64,000 nt of DNA from positions 31,375-95,374 of IMG/VR virus record IMGVR_UViG_3300036985_004568. The stretch is one strand, 5' to 3'. The notes below the pieces were generated by a model, which ran no database searches, was not told where the DNA came from, and saw only the letters and a program-made list of their open reading frames with translations. The stretch comes from a virus. The translations under genes and the position numbers were made by a program. Positions 8,695 to 17,260 of this stretch are shown in pieces; positions within the stretch are counted from its first letter, which is position 1, and the number at the start of each line of letters is the position of its first letter.

Positions 8695-9611
8695 TGGTAA
8701 AGGTAATTTGTACAGCAGACTTGCATATTGCAGAAAGATTCGACCTAGAACAACAGAAACGTTTATTAGATGTGGTTATATTAGAGGCCAATAAACGCGA
8801 TGAACTATGGATCTTAGGCGACCTATTTCATACTAACCGTATATCTCCTTTAGAACTAATGTTGTTTATTGATTTTATAAAGCAGATTAAAGTGCCAATT
8901 ATATTAATTGCCGGAAATCATGATATGGCTGCAGAAAATTCTTTACTAGACTGGATGCCTAAAGTTTTACCAGTAACAGTTTCCAAAACCTCAATGAGGA
9001 TTGAACGTGAGGGGGTCTCTGTATTATTGGGACATTATAGTGTGGAAGAATCAGTACTTGGTGCATATGATATAAGGTTAAATTCTGGAATATCTGTAAA
9101 TCAATTAGATGTGGACTTAGCATTGCTAGGACATATCCATCGCGGCCAGCATATTCAGGGCACAAAGACACAAGTCGTCCATCCGGGTTCATTATTTTAT
9201 ATTGATTTTAATGAACGCAATGATACTAAGGCCTTAGTGGAAGTTACATTTGATCAGGGTAAATATATGATAGAACATATAGAGCTCAATCCAGATCCAA
9301 TTGTACAATTAGATATTACCCCAGATAGCGACTCTGATATTTTAAAAGACTATCCTTCTAATTGTAGAGTAAAATTAATTGTACATTACTCAGACCCTAG
9401 TCTTAATAAAAAAGAAGTATATAAAAGATTTGCTAAATTTCTATTTAAAGACCTAAAAGTAGTATTCCTTTATGAGAATAAAAATTTACTTGGAGTAAGT
9501 TTACAAGAAGATCATAAAGAAGAAGCAGGATTACTTAGATTAGACAGGTATCTTACGGAACATACTACTAGTGAGATTAAAGAACTGATATTAATGTTAT
9601 TAAAGGAGTAA
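8694..9611 (+). CDS. sbcD: SbcD/Mre11-like nuclease subunit
   Basis: 305 residues with the full calcineurin-type metal motifs in order: ADLH, LGDLFH, AGNHD, GHYS and GHIH. This is the gp47/SbcD/Mre11 layout. It pairs with the SbcC-like ATPase at 10391 to process DNA ends and hairpins in recombination-dependent replication. Two genes separate the pair, a small zinc protein and a RuvC-like resolvase. Confidence 0.9.
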   Translation: MVKVICTADLHIAERFDLEQQKRLLDVVILEANKRDELWILGDLFHTNRISPLELMLFIDFIKQIKVPIILIAGNHDMAAENSLLDWMPKVLPVTVSKTSMRIEREGVSVLLGHYSVEESVLGAYDIRLNSGISVNQLDVDLALLGHIHRGQHIQGTKTQVVHPGSLFYIDFNERNDTKALVEVTFDQGKYMIEHIELNPDPIVQLDITPDSDSDILKDYPSNCRVKLIVHYSDPSLNKKEVYKRFAKFLFKDLKVVFLYENKNLLGVSLQEDHKEEAGLLRLDRYLTEHTTSEIKELILMLLKE

Positions 9612-9613
9612 TA

Positions 9614-9859
9614 TTGTCTTATCCAAATAAACAAAATAGAAGTATAGTTATAGGAAGTAAATATGGCAACTATACTGTTATTAGAAAAACTAAACGATAT
9701 AAATTAGGCCATTATAAAACAGGGCAAATTCGTAATTTTATATGTTCTAAATGTAACTGGGGGTTGGGATGTTTCAATGATTCCCCACTTTATCTTACAC
9801 GTGCCATTAAATATTTAAAGGAGTACAATGGGAATTCTTCTGGCCTTAGATCAAAGTAG
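9614..9859 (+). CDS. Small hypothetical protein with CxxC motif
   Basis: 81 residues starting at TTG behind AAAGGAG. It has ICSKCNWGLGC near the middle, a potential zinc site, and is basic overall. It overlaps the RuvC-like gene by 32 bases. Function unknown. Confidence 0.58.
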   Translation: MSYPNKQNRSIVIGSKYGNYTVIRKTKRYKLGHYKTGQIRNFICSKCNWGLGCFNDSPLYLTRAIKYLKEYNGNSSGLRSK

Positions 9860-10391
9860 CACTGCAACTGGGTATTGTGTTATGCGTAATGGTAAAATAT
9901 CAGAAGTAGGTTGTATTAATGTAAGGGCGTCTTTAGACCTTTTTGAACGTACTGTAGAAATGAGTAAGGACATTCGGGAATTATTGAATAAGTTTAAGCC
10001 AGATTATCTTTGTCTTGAGGAGATATATGGTCTGCCGGGGCGTTATACGGCCCTTAAAGCACTCGCTATAGTACGTGGCGCCCTTATTTTAGTATGGTAT
10101 GAATATAAACATGAGGCACCTATTGTTATTAATTGCTCCTCAGCTAGATGTAAAATAGGAATAAAGGGCAATGCTAAGAAACCGGAGGTTATGGCTGCCG
10201 TTAATGCTAAGTTTAATCTTAAGATTGAAAATGAACATGAGGCTGATGCAGTAGTATTGGGAGTAGTAGGTAATGATATGCTTCCAGCTAAAGAGCCTGA
10301 AATAGAAGTGACCAATACTGCGGTTAAAGTTAGAAGTAAGGGAACTAAAGTGGGAAAACTTAGTAAAGGTGGAAAGAAGGGGAAGAAGTAA
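9828..10391 (+). CDS. RuvC-like Holliday junction resolvase
   Basis: 187 residues with the RNase H-fold acidic residues: LALDQSSTATGY at the start, YLCLEEIYG in the middle and EHEADAVVLG near the end. This is the RuvC arrangement of four carboxylates. A Lys/Gly-rich tail follows. AAAGGAG precedes the ATG and the stop overlaps the SbcC-like ATG. It probably resolves junctions or trims branched DNA before packaging. Confidence 0.85.
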   Translation: MGILLALDQSSTATGYCVMRNGKISEVGCINVRASLDLFERTVEMSKDIRELLNKFKPDYLCLEEIYGLPGRYTALKALAIVRGALILVWYEYKHEAPIVINCSSARCKIGIKGNAKKPEVMAAVNAKFNLKIENEHEADAVVLGVVGNDMLPAKEPEIEVTNTAVKVRSKGTKVGKLSKGGKKGKK

Positions 10392-11899
10392 TGAAATTTA
10401 AGTCCTTACATTTAGAAAACTTTCAAAGTTATGACAAGGCAGATATCCTCTTTACTGATTTTAAAATAACTTTTGTAACAGGTTATAATCAGGATACTGG
10501 TAGTAGTAATGGTGCCGGTAAAAGTGGTATTAAAGAGGCCCTTTTCTACTTATTATTTGGTAGATCTAAAGTTAAAGGTCCAGATTTAATTAGAAGGGGG
10601 CAAAAGTCACTAAAAATATCTGGTAGTATTGAGCACAATTCCTATACATTAAATATTAGTAGAACACGAAAAGCGCAAACTGCAACTCTAGAATTAGAAG
10701 TCAACGGAGTACCAAGTGTAGGAACTGCTTCTGAATTGCAAACTAAAATAGAAGAATTACTTGGTATTAATATTGAATCTTTTACTACTTATTCAGTTAT
10801 TGACAAAGTAAGACAGACAGATTTAACCCAATTATCTTCAACAGATTTACGTTTAGTACTACAAGACCTATTGGGATTGGATAGATTACAAGGAGTATTG
10901 GTCTCCTTAAACTCTCATAAAAATGATTTAGAGAAGTATTTATTACGTGCCCATACTCGCTTTTACCCATCTCAAAAACGCCTAGATATACTACATGTTG
11001 TTCATGCTGAGTTAAAGAAACGTTGTGATGAGTATGGTGCACAAGTAGTTGAGTTATCTAGCAAGAAAAGTACACTAGAGTATGAGATTAGATCAATCAA
11101 GAACTTGAGGGAAGGTCTGTTAATGCAAAAGGAAGATTTATTAAAAAATTCTTCCTGTCCTACTTGTGGGGCCTCTATAATTTTAAGTAAACGAATGGAA
11201 GACCTTAATAAATGTGAAGAAGCAGTACTTAAATTCAATCAACAAATTGATACCAATACAAAAGAAGCGATGAGGATTGGTGGAGATATTGCAGGAGCCA
11301 TGCACCTCAACAACTCCCTTGGGAATAAGGTAGCCAAGTGTATTACTCGTATTGCACAATTATCGGACAGCATGAAGGAACAACAAGACATCAATGTAAT
11401 AAAGGTAGAGCAGGAGACTTACTCTTCTGCTCTAATAACTCTGCAAAATTATATTACGTCTGTTTTGGTAGATGTAGCATTAAAGATCGAAGACCAAATG
11501 AACCTGGAGTTATCAAGATTTAGTGATTTATTTTGTAAAATTAACCTATCTAAGACTACGCATGATGGCTTGATTGTACCCAATTGCTCTATTGTATTAT
11601 TTAGAGACCAGTATGAATATACTTTTGATATGTTATCTTCTGGGGAACAGGCCCTAGTATCCCTTATATTTAAGTTAGTAATAAGTAATCTTAGGGGTAA
11701 TATTTCAATGTTATTTGTTGATGAGGGACTTGATGCCTTAGATGAGGTTAATAGAGAAAGGATATTATCCCTATTAGAAGTAAGTCCCTATACACAAATA
11801 TTCATTATTTCCCACCGAGAAGACTCAGCCCACATAAAAGCTGGCCAAAAGATCCTATTAAGAAAGACTGATGGCATCACACAGATAATCTCAATTTAG
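10391..11899 (+). CDS. sbcC: SbcC/Rad50-like ATPase
   Basis: 502 residues. Walker A is GSSNGAGKSG, the zinc hook is SCPTCGAS near residue 255 between two coiled coils, the ABC signature is LSSGEQALVSL, Walker B is MLFVDEGLD and the H-loop is ISHRED. The short coiled coils match phage gp46-type proteins rather than full-length bacterial SbcC. It partners the SbcD-like nuclease. The stop codon lies within the second promoter-like motif. Confidence 0.9.
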   Translation: MKFKSLHLENFQSYDKADILFTDFKITFVTGYNQDTGSSNGAGKSGIKEALFYLLFGRSKVKGPDLIRRGQKSLKISGSIEHNSYTLNISRTRKAQTATLELEVNGVPSVGTASELQTKIEELLGINIESFTTYSVIDKVRQTDLTQLSSTDLRLVLQDLLGLDRLQGVLVSLNSHKNDLEKYLLRAHTRFYPSQKRLDILHVVHAELKKRCDEYGAQVVELSSKKSTLEYEIRSIKNLREGLLMQKEDLLKNSSCPTCGASIILSKRMEDLNKCEEAVLKFNQQIDTNTKEAMRIGGDIAGAMHLNNSLGNKVAKCITRIAQLSDSMKEQQDINVIKVEQETYSSALITLQNYITSVLVDVALKIEDQMNLELSRFSDLFCKINLSKTTHDGLIVPNCSIVLFRDQYEYTFDMLSSGEQALVSLIFKLVISNLRGNISMLFVDEGLDALDEVNRERILSLLEVSPYTQIFIISHREDSAHIKAGQKILLRKTDGITQIISI

Positions 11900-11910
11900 T
11901 ATATAATATA
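11899..11910 (+). promoter_or_regulatory. Promoter-like GTATATAATATA motif (copy 2)
   Basis: The same 12-mer as at 4481 and 12978. It overlaps the last base of the SbcC stop and lies 9 bases before the ATG at 11920. A transcript from it would have an almost absent leader. Confidence 0.5.
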
Positions 11911-11919
11911 AGGTGAGAG

Positions 11920-12126
11920 ATGCTATACGAATACCATAGTGAGTCTATATATTGTGAAGTATGCAAAAAATGGTACAATATTTATAGAGAGGTATATCAG
12001 CTAGAGGGGTGGGGTGCACCAGGACCCCTTCTCTGCTTAGAAGGAGACCATATAGTTGGATATACCTGGGAACTACCAGAAATATTTTTACCTGGGTACA
12101 AACCACAAAAGTATACAGCGGAGTAG
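11920..12126 (+). CDS. Hypothetical protein
   Basis: 68 residues starting behind GGTGAGAG. It has YCEVCKKWY, a CxxC knuckle, and aromatic residues throughout. It is the first gene after a promoter-like motif. Function unknown. Confidence 0.55.
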   Translation: MLYEYHSESIYCEVCKKWYNIYREVYQLEGWGAPGPLLCLEGDHIVGYTWELPEIFLPGYKPQKYTAE

Positions 12127-12134
12127 GAGGAAGC

Positions 12135-12290
12135 ATGTTAGTCAAGGTATTACTGCAATATACGGCAACTCTTTCTTTTGTAGGGCTAACTATTGTAGGA
12201 CTAGTAGAGAAGGACTGGAACTTTGGGGTCGGGGTCAACCTGGGATTAGTAATATTATATATATTTCTTTACTTTACCCCAATTAAATGA
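12135..12290 (+). CDS. Small membrane protein
   Basis: 51 residues from ATG 12135 behind GTAGGAGGA, which beats the longer frame starting at 12009. Two hydrophobic stretches (TLSFVGLTIVGLV and VNLGLVILYIFLYF) predict two membrane helices. It overlaps the next membrane-protein gene by ATGA. Function unknown. Confidence 0.55.
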   Translation: MLVKVLLQYTATLSFVGLTIVGLVEKDWNFGVGVNLGLVILYIFLYFTPIK

Positions 12291-12553
12291 TATTTATACT
12301 AGAACTTATATTAGCAGTTACTGGTATGTTCCTCCTCTTACTAACTATGGTATTATTAAATCTAATTGCTGTAATAGGTTATTCCTACTTAATTGACCCT
12401 AAAGAAGATGGGGACGAGTTATATTCCCTATTGGGTAAATTATCTAGGCAGGTTCAAGTGATAACGTTATTCCTATTTATACCGATTGGACTAATTATTT
12501 TAATAAAACAACGTAGATTGGAAAAATGGAAAACATATTTAGAGAGATTATAA
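12287..12553 (+). CDS. Small membrane protein
   Basis: 88 residues with a long N-terminal hydrophobic segment (LILAVTGMFLLLLTMVLLNL) and a second near the C-terminus (ITLFLFIPIGLIILI). An acidic linker lies between and a basic tail ends the protein. Two small membrane genes in tandem could act together, but nothing identifies them as holins. Confidence 0.6.
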   Translation: MIFILELILAVTGMFLLLLTMVLLNLIAVIGYSYLIDPKEDGDELYSLLGKLSRQVQVITLFLFIPIGLIILIKQRRLEKWKTYLERL

Positions 12554-12963
12554 ACCTACGTGGGGAAGATGCAATGGATATCATAAAATACGCCATGTAT
12601 AGAAGATATTCGGCTATTAGAGTTGCATTTAGGGAAGTCAAGTGGTTTATTCAGCGGGGTAAGCGTGGATACGCAGACTGTGATACCTGGGATTTTGATA
12701 CATACTTATCAAAAATAATTTGTGGGGGTTGCAAAAGACTCAAAGAAGGGGATTCCTCTTTACCCTTTTCCCTATCTATTAAATATTCAAATTATGCTGA
12801 TGCAGAAAAGAAATGGCGTGAAATATTAACTAAAATAATTAGAGCGTTTAGTCTAAAGAGGCTGTGGATGGACGAATGCAGGTTCCCAACTAAGTCAGAA
12901 CTTAAAGAAATAGAGGTTGGGTGGAGGCTGTTTAAGAAGTACTATGGTGATCTTTGGGACTAG
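12526..12963 (+). CDS. Conserved phage protein of unknown function
   Basis: 145 residues. The RGYADCDTWDFDTYLSKII core and the following WREILTKIIRAF resemble a family widespread in phage genomes (RGYSDRDxW..DTY, then W..IL..I). I know no function for it. ATG 12526 overlaps the previous gene; ATG 12571, behind GGGGAAG, is an equally credible start. Confidence 0.65.
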   Translation: MENIFREIINLRGEDAMDIIKYAMYRRYSAIRVAFREVKWFIQRGKRGYADCDTWDFDTYLSKIICGGCKRLKEGDSSLPFSLSIKYSNYADAEKKWREILTKIIRAFSLKRLWMDECRFPTKSELKEIEVGWRLFKKYYGDLWD

Positions 12964-12977
12964 ATAGCTCCAGTTTG

Positions 12978-12989
12978 GTATATAATATA
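12978..12989 (+). promoter_or_regulatory. Promoter-like GTATATAATATA motif (copy 3)
   Basis: Third copy of the 12-mer. It sits in the 41-base gap before the ATG at 13005 and is followed by AGGAGGG. With copy 1 it also shares the flanking TCT/GG context and the trailing TATAGT. Confidence 0.55.
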
Positions 12990-13004
12990 TAGTAGGAGGG
13001 CTCA

Positions 13005-13349
13005 ATGAGGCTAGAACTGATTAAAGCAGATACTGTATACGAGGGGATGTCCATCTCAGAAGACGCTTGTAAATCTGTAGTAGATAGTTTTAAGGGTCCA
13101 GTATCCATAACATTTGCCACCACTAAGCTCATTATGGGTAAAATAGTCTCAGTTGAGTATGATCCTATTACTAAGGCCATTTATGGTGAAGTAGAGTTAG
13201 ATATAGTGGTAATGGCAGGTGTGGATGGAACGAAGTCTATAGATACCCCTATGGGTAAGCGCATAATAGACGGAATACTAACTTCAGGAATTTTAGTACC
13301 TAAATCTTTGATGCCCGGAGGAAAAAATGCCCACAAAATGGACAAGTAA
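13005..13349 (+). CDS. Hypothetical protein
   Basis: 114 residues, mostly predicted beta strand (SITFATTKLIMGKIVSVEYD, AIYGEVELDIVVM). It starts behind AGGAGGG, and its C-terminal end overlaps the phosphoesterase gene by 23 bases. Not recognised. Confidence 0.58.
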   Translation: MRLELIKADTVYEGMSISEDACKSVVDSFKGPVSITFATTKLIMGKIVSVEYDPITKAIYGEVELDIVVMAGVDGTKSIDTPMGKRIIDGILTSGILVPKSLMPGGKNAHKMDK

Positions 13350-14400
13350 AGAAACCCAAATATTAAAGAAATTATTAGAAGACGGAAAGACTCTTCGTGA
13401 ATGTGCCAATGTTATAAGTAGGCCCTATAGTAGTGTTGAACACAAAAGTAGGGAACTACAATTTACCAAACCTGCCGTTCAATTAACAGGGACGATGAAG
13501 GACAAGGGCCTTTCTATTAAAATAATTCAGACTTTAAAAGATAATTTACGAGGAGTTACCCCATATGTTGCAGCAACTCCTGCATATACTAAAGGGGATA
13601 CTTTAGTAATACAACTTTCGGATCTCCATGCTGGTAAGATCGTTAAGGAACAAGATGGTTCTATTAAGTATGACGAGCATGTATTTAGAGTAAGGATTAA
13701 TTGTCTATTTACACAGATACTTAAACTATTGGATAATAATATCACCAAAAGTGTTAAGATCACAAATGTTGTTATATTATCTACTGGGGACCAAGCTAAT
13801 GGTGAGGGCATCTATGCTACACAGGCTTATGAACAGGAAATGGCTCCACCCCACCAGGTTATGTTGGTTGTTGAAGTTATTCAGAAATTAATAGTATCTT
13901 TACTAGCTAGAAAATTAAATGTTAGTTTTTACGGAGTTAAAGGTAATCACGGTAGAACTGGTAAAGATATGGATACAACCTCAAACTGGGATTTAATGAT
14001 ATATATGATCCTAGATTTTTGGTCAAAACAAGTATTAAAGAACCCAAATCTTACAATTAAGTATGCTGAAACAGACTACATGACCTTAGCAATTAGAGGC
14101 CATAGGTATCTTATAAGGCACGTTGCCCCTGAACAGTCAGATAGCCCTTCAGGAAGAGTTAAATTTAATGAGTGGGCTAGAATGCACGGAGTTGAGGCAA
14201 TAGTATATGGCCATTTCCACCATTTTGGTCTAAATGATTGTGATGGAGTACGTATTTTTAGGGGGGGATGTGTCCCTGGAGGAGATGCCCTATCAGAACA
14301 GATGGCTAAAAGCTCAAATCCTATTCAGTTGATTTGGGGAGTAAATGAAGCAAGGGTAAGTACATTTTTCTATGCAGTTGACTTGGGAGGGGAAAAATAA
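13327..14400 (+). CDS. Calcineurin-like phosphoesterase with N-terminal HTH
   Basis: 357 residues. Residues 1-50 (KWTSKETQILKKLLEDGKTL, then SSVEHKSREL) resemble a Myb/SANT-like helix-turn-helix. The catalytic part shows SDLHAG, STGDQANG, GVKGNHGR and GHFHH, the metal-binding motifs of metallophosphoesterases. The DNA-binding-like head suggests a nuclease or phosphatase acting on DNA. It is distinct from the SbcD-like protein. Confidence 0.82.
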   Translation: MPTKWTSKETQILKKLLEDGKTLRECANVISRPYSSVEHKSRELQFTKPAVQLTGTMKDKGLSIKIIQTLKDNLRGVTPYVAATPAYTKGDTLVIQLSDLHAGKIVKEQDGSIKYDEHVFRVRINCLFTQILKLLDNNITKSVKITNVVILSTGDQANGEGIYATQAYEQEMAPPHQVMLVVEVIQKLIVSLLARKLNVSFYGVKGNHGRTGKDMDTTSNWDLMIYMILDFWSKQVLKNPNLTIKYAETDYMTLAIRGHRYLIRHVAPEQSDSPSGRVKFNEWARMHGVEAIVYGHFHHFGLNDCDGVRIFRGGCVPGGDALSEQMAKSSNPIQLIWGVNEARVSTFFYAVDLGGEK

Positions 14401-14401
14401 C

Positions 14402-15091
14402 ATGAATAAACTAGAATTGGCTAAAGTTATTGACCATACAAATCTTAAACCTGAATTAAATCGTAAGGGGATTATAGCCTTACTTAACGAAGCTAAAGAG
14501 TATAACTTTATTGCCGTATGTATTCCGGCAAGTTGGGTATATTTTGCTAAACAACGATTGGCGGGAACTGGGATCCAAGTAGCCACTGTACCCAACTGGG
14601 AATCTGGTGGTGGACTATTGAGATTAAAAGGAGAGTCTGCTTTTGAAGAAGCTGATGCAATTGACTATATTCTTGATATTCATAGGTTTGTTGTTGGTAA
14701 GGACTGGCCTAAAACAGCTATGGAACTAGAGCAGATAAGGTTAAAGACCCGTGGAGAACTAAAAATAATTATTGAAACCACCGTTATTAGGGCCGTAGCA
14801 GAGGAAAAGAAAGAAAGTTATGAGCTACTCCTTAAGAAAGCTTGTAAATTAGTACAAGAATCTGGAGCGAACTGGATAAAGACAGATAGTGGCTTATTTA
14901 TGAGAGATCCAAAGACTGGAATGCAGGATTTACTCAATGATGTTAAATTAATGAGGCAGTTCTGCACTCTTCCAGTTAAAGCTGCAGGTGGGATAAAGAC
15001 TAAGGAAGAAGTTGAAAAGTTAGTTGAATTAGGGGCTACTAGGATTGGAACATCTAGAGGAGTTTCTATAATTCAAAGTGCAAAGGAGTAA
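14402..15091 (+). CDS. deoC: Deoxyribose-phosphate aldolase
   Basis: 229 residues with VIDHTNLKP at the start, IIIETTVI, the Schiff-base Lys in WIKTDSG (family KTSTG) and VKAAGGIKT (family VKASGGIRT). It splits 2-deoxyribose 5-phosphate into glyceraldehyde 3-phosphate and acetaldehyde, so it could draw carbon from degraded host DNA. ATG 14402 follows GGGAGGGG. It sits directly before a SemiSWEET-like gene and a deoxyribosyltransferase-like gene, which together look like a deoxyribose/nucleoside cluster. Confidence 0.9.
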   Translation: MNKLELAKVIDHTNLKPELNRKGIIALLNEAKEYNFIAVCIPASWVYFAKQRLAGTGIQVATVPNWESGGGLLRLKGESAFEEADAIDYILDIHRFVVGKDWPKTAMELEQIRLKTRGELKIIIETTVIRAVAEEKKESYELLLKKACKLVQESGANWIKTDSGLFMRDPKTGMQDLLNDVKLMRQFCTLPVKAAGGIKTKEEVEKLVELGATRIGTSRGVSIIQSAKE

Positions 15092-15093
15092 AC

Positions 15094-15465
15094 TTGAATA
15101 GACTTATGTTGCAAGAGATTTTTGGATTTGCCTTAATCCTAACTGGAATTTTAGATGCCATAAAGTACGTAATACAGGCATCTAAGATACGCAAGGAGAA
15201 GTCAGCAGAAGCAATGTCCCGGAGATTTGTAAATTATGCCATACTCAATGATATAGTAAAATTAGGCTATGGACTGGTTATTAGAGACCTATTCATTATA
15301 TCCACCTCAGTCCTAGCTTTAGTATGTATGCTGTACTTATTTTGGACAGTGTACATTTTTTATAGTTATGAGACCTACCCTAGGAGAGTGTACATAAAGC
15401 GCCCTAGTTTATGGAAATACACTATTAATTCAATAGTGCCAAACAATAAAAGAAAACATCTTTAG
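15094..15465 (+). CDS. SemiSWEET/PQ-loop-like membrane protein
   Basis: 123 residues with three hydrophobic helices (about 8-27, 46-64 and 66-86). The pattern YVIQASKIRKEKSAEAMSRR, then LGYGLVIRDLFII matches the triple-helix bundle of SemiSWEET/PQ-loop proteins (PQ..K..+tKSa...S, later YG....D). The Pro of the PQ motif is Ile here. Bacterial SemiSWEETs dimerise to move sugars. TTG start behind AAGGAG. Sugar transport in this phage is inference. Confidence 0.6.
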   Translation: MNRLMLQEIFGFALILTGILDAIKYVIQASKIRKEKSAEAMSRRFVNYAILNDIVKLGYGLVIRDLFIISTSVLALVCMLYLFWTVYIFYSYETYPRRVYIKRPSLWKYTINSIVPNNKRKHL

Positions 15466-15474
15466 GAGTTAAAT

Positions 15475-17064
15475 ATGGCTGATAATAGAGTAGAAAATAC
15501 CCCTCCCAGTATAGCACCAAAATTAGAAGCATTAGACTCCCAATTTAAGTTTGTTACTTATTTAATTGGAGCTATGCAGATCACTGCTGAAAAAGATGGT
15601 GGTGGGGAAAAGCGAGAAAATCTTGATAAAGAACTTCGTTTAAGAAATGTATTTCCAATTAATCCCGTTAAACTAGAGGAATCCAAAACTGGTATGTCCT
15701 CAGAAGAGATTACTATTAAGATGAAGGGCTGGATAGCATCTGGATGTTGGGATAAATTTGGAGAACAAGCCATTAATATTTGGAAGGGACGTGATTATGT
15801 TGAAGCCAACGGAAGTCTCAAGCATGTACCCGGGGACATTGCTTACTGTACAATGTCTAGCTGGATTACTTTTAGGCTTTCTTCTGGCGACCAGCCTTGT
15901 ATTGCTAACAATACTCCTATTACAATGGCTGACTTTTCTACCAAAATGATTCAAGATATTGTTCCTGGAGATAAGATATTAGGATTTGTTAAAAGAAATA
16001 GGAAAACCTATTTAACTGAATCTACTGTTTTTGAGACGTTAGATAGGGGGATAAAAAGTACAGTGCAGTGTTTAGGGCCAAATTCATCCGTATTTGCTAC
16101 TCCAGATCATCCATTTTTAACACCCAATACACGATCTGGTTCAATTTATGCTCCAGTCAAAGATATTGGGACCTGTTTTGCCACAGATTGCAGTCCATTA
16201 ACTCTAGAATTTATAAAAGGTTGGTTTTTAGGTTATACACAACATGATGGAAGTATGATAAATACAAAACATGGGGCGGCTTTAACTTTTTTGTCTAATA
16301 AGCAAGAAGAGATAAACAAGGTATATGAAGTAATGCAGAAATTAGGACTAACACCTACTCCAGTTAAACGAGGTGGATTAAATTACAAATATTGGGTAGT
16401 TGGTACGTATAAAAGGTCCGACATTCTACTTGTACAAAAATGGCAGAATGAACTAACTGGAAAAGTGCAATTAAAAGGTTGGTTAAGTGGGAGTATTGAT
16501 GCTGATGGTTATTATGAACTTGAGTCAATAAGGTACACCCAAGCAGAAGTACATAATAGGAATATAGAACAATTTAAAAAAGCACTTGAGTCTATTGGGA
16601 TCAAGTATTCCCTACAAGTACGCAATCGTAAAGGTCTATTTGGATTACGTAGTATTAATGCAACTCCGGAATACACGATTTGTATGCCGAAAAGTGTTGC
16701 TTTTACATGTCCCTCCCTATTAGCATATAAACGTTTAAATTTTAAGTATACTATTGATAAGTTACAGGTACCCATAACCACAATACCTGCTGGCAAGTTG
16801 CGAGTTTTTGATCTTGCTACCTCAACAGGAAATTTTATGGCTAATGGTTTTATCGTACATAATTGTGGTTCTTACATGGAGTGTGGGATCGCTATGGAAC
16901 ACGGTATACCAATCTATCTTATAACGGATATACCTAAAAAAGAATTAAAGCAAAGTTTACTACAGGCAATATTAGTGACCCAAGGAGAAGTATTCAGGAC
17001 TGAGAATGAATATTTACTCTTCATAGATAAGAAGTATGATTTAAAGAGGAAAAATGCGGATTAG
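15475..17064 (+). CDS. Nucleoside 2-deoxyribosyltransferase-like protein interrupted by an intein
   Basis: 529 residues as translated. Residues 1-141 and 464-529 are the host protein; 142-463 are an intein. The joined extein of about 207 residues has VTYLIGAMQ near the N-terminus and SGDQP joined to CGSYMECGIAMEHGIPIYL. That resembles nucleoside deoxyribosyltransferase/DUF4406 proteins, with a G-S/T-xx-E-x-G-x-A motif holding the catalytic Glu. The intein sits exactly in this motif, so the enzyme should be inactive until spliced. Role: base exchange on deoxynucleosides or a related N-glycosidic reaction. Confidence 0.75.
   Translation: MADNRVENTPPSIAPKLEALDSQFKFVTYLIGAMQITAEKDGGGEKRENLDKELRLRNVFPINPVKLEESKTGMSSEEITIKMKGWIASGCWDKFGEQAINIWKGRDYVEANGSLKHVPGDIAYCTMSSWITFRLSSGDQPCIANNTPITMADFSTKMIQDIVPGDKILGFVKRNRKTYLTESTVFETLDRGIKSTVQCLGPNSSVFATPDHPFLTPNTRSGSIYAPVKDIGTCFATDCSPLTLEFIKGWFLGYTQHDGSMINTKHGAALTFLSNKQEEINKVYEVMQKLGLTPTPVKRGGLNYKYWVVGTYKRSDILLVQKWQNELTGKVQLKGWLSGSIDADGYYELESIRYTQAEVHNRNIEQFKKALESIGIKYSLQVRNRKGLFGLRSINATPEYTICMPKSVAFTCPSLLAYKRLNFKYTIDKLQVPITTIPAGKLRVFDLATSTGNFMANGFIVHNCGSYMECGIAMEHGIPIYLITDIPKKELKQSLLQAILVTQGEVFRTENEYLLFIDKKYDLKRKNAD
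15898..16863 (+). mobile_element. Intein with LAGLIDADG homing endonuclease
   Basis: 322 residues. It begins with Cys (CIANNTPITMADF), block B is FATPDHPF with the TxxH pattern, and it ends FIVHN followed by Cys +1. Two dodecapeptide motifs are visible: GWFLGYTQHDG (near residue 249) and GWLSGSIDADG (near residue 335). All splicing residues (C1, block B His, HN, C+1) are present, so splicing and homing are both plausible. Confidence 0.9.
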
Positions 17065-17260
17065 TGTATATTTTAAGTGTAAAGGGTGCATGGGGACGGG
17101 TTGGGCAACTCCCAATACTCCTTGTCCTACATGTAAGGGTAAAGGGGAGGCGCTCCACCAATTCATGGATGTTATAAAGGTAATAGAGTTTCCAGATAAC
17201 ACTGAATACGCAGAACTAGTAGTTAAGGAGAATAATGCACCCAGTACTAGTAGCAATTAG
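17054..17260 (+). CDS. Small DnaJ-type zinc-finger protein
   Basis: 68 residues with CKGCMGTG and CPTCKGKG, two CxxCxGxG repeats as in the DnaJ zinc domain, followed by a short beta-rich tail. There is no J domain. It overlaps the previous gene by 11 bases behind GAGGA. It may bind an unfolded or partner protein; the exact role is unknown. Confidence 0.7.
   Translation: MRISVYFKCKGCMGTGWATPNTPCPTCKGKGEALHQFMDVIKVIEFPDNTEYAELVVKENNAPSTSSN

Noticed and set aside
12009-12134. Longer N-terminus for the small membrane protein at 12135
   Set aside because: The extra part is out of frame over the previous gene and lacks a ribosome site; AGGAGG precedes ATG 12135.
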